From: Puffinus mauretanicus
Lineage: Eukaryota > Chordata > Aves > Procellariiformes > Procellariidae
Direction of reading: 5' to 3'
NCBI GenBank assembly: GCA_023333565.1
Contig: JAJKFH010001865.1
Location: forward strand, 620,001 to 684,000
DNA: 64,000 nucleotides
Both the position numbers and the translations under genes were made by a program. The notes beneath the pieces were generated by a model, which worked only from the letters and a program-made list of their open reading frames with translations, was not told where the DNA came from and did no database searches. Below, in pieces: positions 62,491 through 64,000 of this stretch (within the stretch, counting starts at the first letter, position 1; each line of letters begins with the position of its first letter).

Positions 62491-62831
62491 TTTGGCCTTT
62501 CAATATATAAAGGGAGCTTATAAGAAAGTTGGACAAAGACTTTTTACCAGGGCCTATAGTGACAGGAAAAGGGGCAATAATTTTAAACTGAAGGAGGGTA
62601 GATTTAGATTGGACATAAGGAAGAAATTTTTTACGTTAGGGGTGGTAAGACACTGGAACATGTTGCACATAGTAGTTGTGGATGTCCCATCATTGGAAGT
62701 GTTCAAAGTCAGGTTGGATGGGGCTTTGAGCAACCTGATCTAATGGAAGCTGACTAGATCTAGTGAAAGAGAGTTGGACTAGATGATCTTTAAAGGTCTC
62801 TTCTAATCCAAACCATTCTGTGATTCTATGA
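62491..62831 (+). mobile_element. CR1 LINE, 3'-end fragment
   Basis: CR1 3' text from 'TTTGGCCTTTCAATATATAA' (consensus-like 'tggccttccagtatctaaag'), through 'GGGAGCTTATAAGAAAGTTG', 'GATTTAGATTGGACATAAGG' and 'TTGGACTAGATGATCTTTAA', to the tail 'CCATTCTGTGATTCTATGA'. The 83-codon open frame inside it is a chance frame. Fairly well preserved; 5'-truncated. Confidence 0.96.
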
Positions 62832-64000
62832 AAAGGAAGAAAAAGAGAGAGGGAAAGAGTGGGACATTCAATATAAATACATAAAAACACTGCCTCTAGA
62901 GTCTACTCATAAAGGACATACAAGAGGCTCCAGGTTGCACTGGCTTGGACGCCCTGCACTCAGAGAGTTACTGCCCAAACCAATATCTCTTATTGTGAGG
63001 GTTGGGACCACCTGTTCGCAATGCTCCGCAGCGCACTGGAGGCCCCTCTGGTTGTATGCCTACACTCTCCCTGTTGCATTTATAGTGTGTGGGGCTTCTC
63101 TTTCCTGGGGATGTTATTTCTACTGCTTTCTGCTGCTTTTATTTCAGACAGATATTGTGTGTCTGTCCATTGCATACTAAACTTGATCAGTCATCTACTA
63201 AGAGCCTTTAAGGCATCTTCTGTGAGGTTATATGTAAATCAGTTGGCAACATGGGGCCACAGTAGTAACAACAATAATATTCAATCACATTTCTTCAGTT
63301 GCAGGACTTCTTAATGTCTGATTATGAAACAAGACAATAACAACCTCATAAAGTTCCTCTAACCAGACTGAAATTGAGTGTGGAAAAAAAAAACAACAAA
63401 AATCCTGCCTTATTTGCAGTATTGATGCTGTTTGAATGTAATTATAATTATTCCTTTGCATTGATTTTTGTAGTTATAATTTATTTCTCTATTTAAGTCA
63501 ATATAGAAAGAAGAATAGCTGGATCATAATCCCTTTCCTTGAGTAAACTATAATCACAACAATACTGAGACTTCTCCTCCCTTTTCTTTCCACTTCTGGC
63601 AATGAATTTAGTCTCAAACTCACACAAATTGTTTGGTCCATTTGGAATTCATGTGACATTTTGCATGAAAAACAGTGTGAAATGATGTTTTCTCTGCTCC
63701 AGTAATATAAATTATTCATCTTTGTGATTTATCAGACAGCTTTTTCTTGTAGATAAGAAGTCACCTCTCATTTGCTCTACAGATCACATAGACTAAACAA
63801 TAGAAAAAGGGTTGAATCCAGCAGAAAAAAGGAGACCCGAGTATCTATATTTTGTGTTAGGATTATTAAAAGAAAATGCTATGGCTCCAAACCTGCTTAA
63901 CTTTGAATGAAGTTGTTTCTGCATGAACTAGGTTATCCAGTCTGCAATAAAAATGCGGGTAGTGCAGAAGTAAATATCTGGTTTCAAAGTGTAGCAGAGG
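62832..64000. other. Unique non-coding DNA
   Basis: No gene or repeat family recognised. An A-rich run lies near 63384-63402. Open frames at 62935-63314 lack known motifs. Confidence 0.5.

Overview
The window looks like AT-rich avian nuclear DNA, probably from a neoavian bird. It carries several 3'-truncated CR1 LINE copies, some ending in the diagnostic ATTCTATG-type tail. It also carries four solo LTRs of an endogenous-retrovirus family I associate with Neoaves. No bacterial or viral gene set is present, and I recognise no functional protein-coding gene, rRNA, tRNA or CRISPR. The window is best read as a gene desert or the inside of a very long intron. Most open frames are short and sit in LTRs, CR1 tails or GC-rich patches.

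Layout. 1-12 kb: unique AT-rich DNA, a small palindromic repeat relic (1772-1836), solo LTRs at 3215-3704 and 6879-7448 (both minus), and a spaced inverted repeat (11383-11994; 87-bp arms, 85/87 identical). 12.5-17.6 kb: a CR1 tail (12521-12796), two older CR1 remnants (about 13965-14215 minus, about 15000-15840 plus) and a plus-strand solo LTR (17041-17600, perfect 5-bp target duplication). 17.6-35 kb: mostly featureless unique DNA, with a solo LTR (24458-25042) and a 3 x 17-bp minisatellite. 35-38.8 kb: an old CR1 relic, a second and larger spaced inverted repeat (36081-37497; 205-bp arms, 196/205 identical, 1007-bp spacer), an AT-rich stretch with a homeodomain-like palindrome, and a possible unrecognised LTR. 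40.5-44 kb: an old plus-strand CR1 split by a GC-rich, CpG-poor block of about 400 bp, then a minus-strand CR1 with recognisable reverse-transcriptase pieces, tail to tail with the first. 44-64 kb: unique DNA with CR1 tails at 48450-48799 and 62491-62831, small tandem repeats, and one open stretch (59799-60150 minus) with an exon-like acceptor.

The clearest structures that standard annotation does not explain are the two spaced inverted duplications. They have high arm identity and equal arm lengths. One has a 20-bp direct duplication abutting its arm boundary, which suggests template-switch or fold-back duplication. Repeat-family names come from memory of consensus sequences, not from a search; arm lengths, mismatches and target-site duplications were read directly from the sequence.
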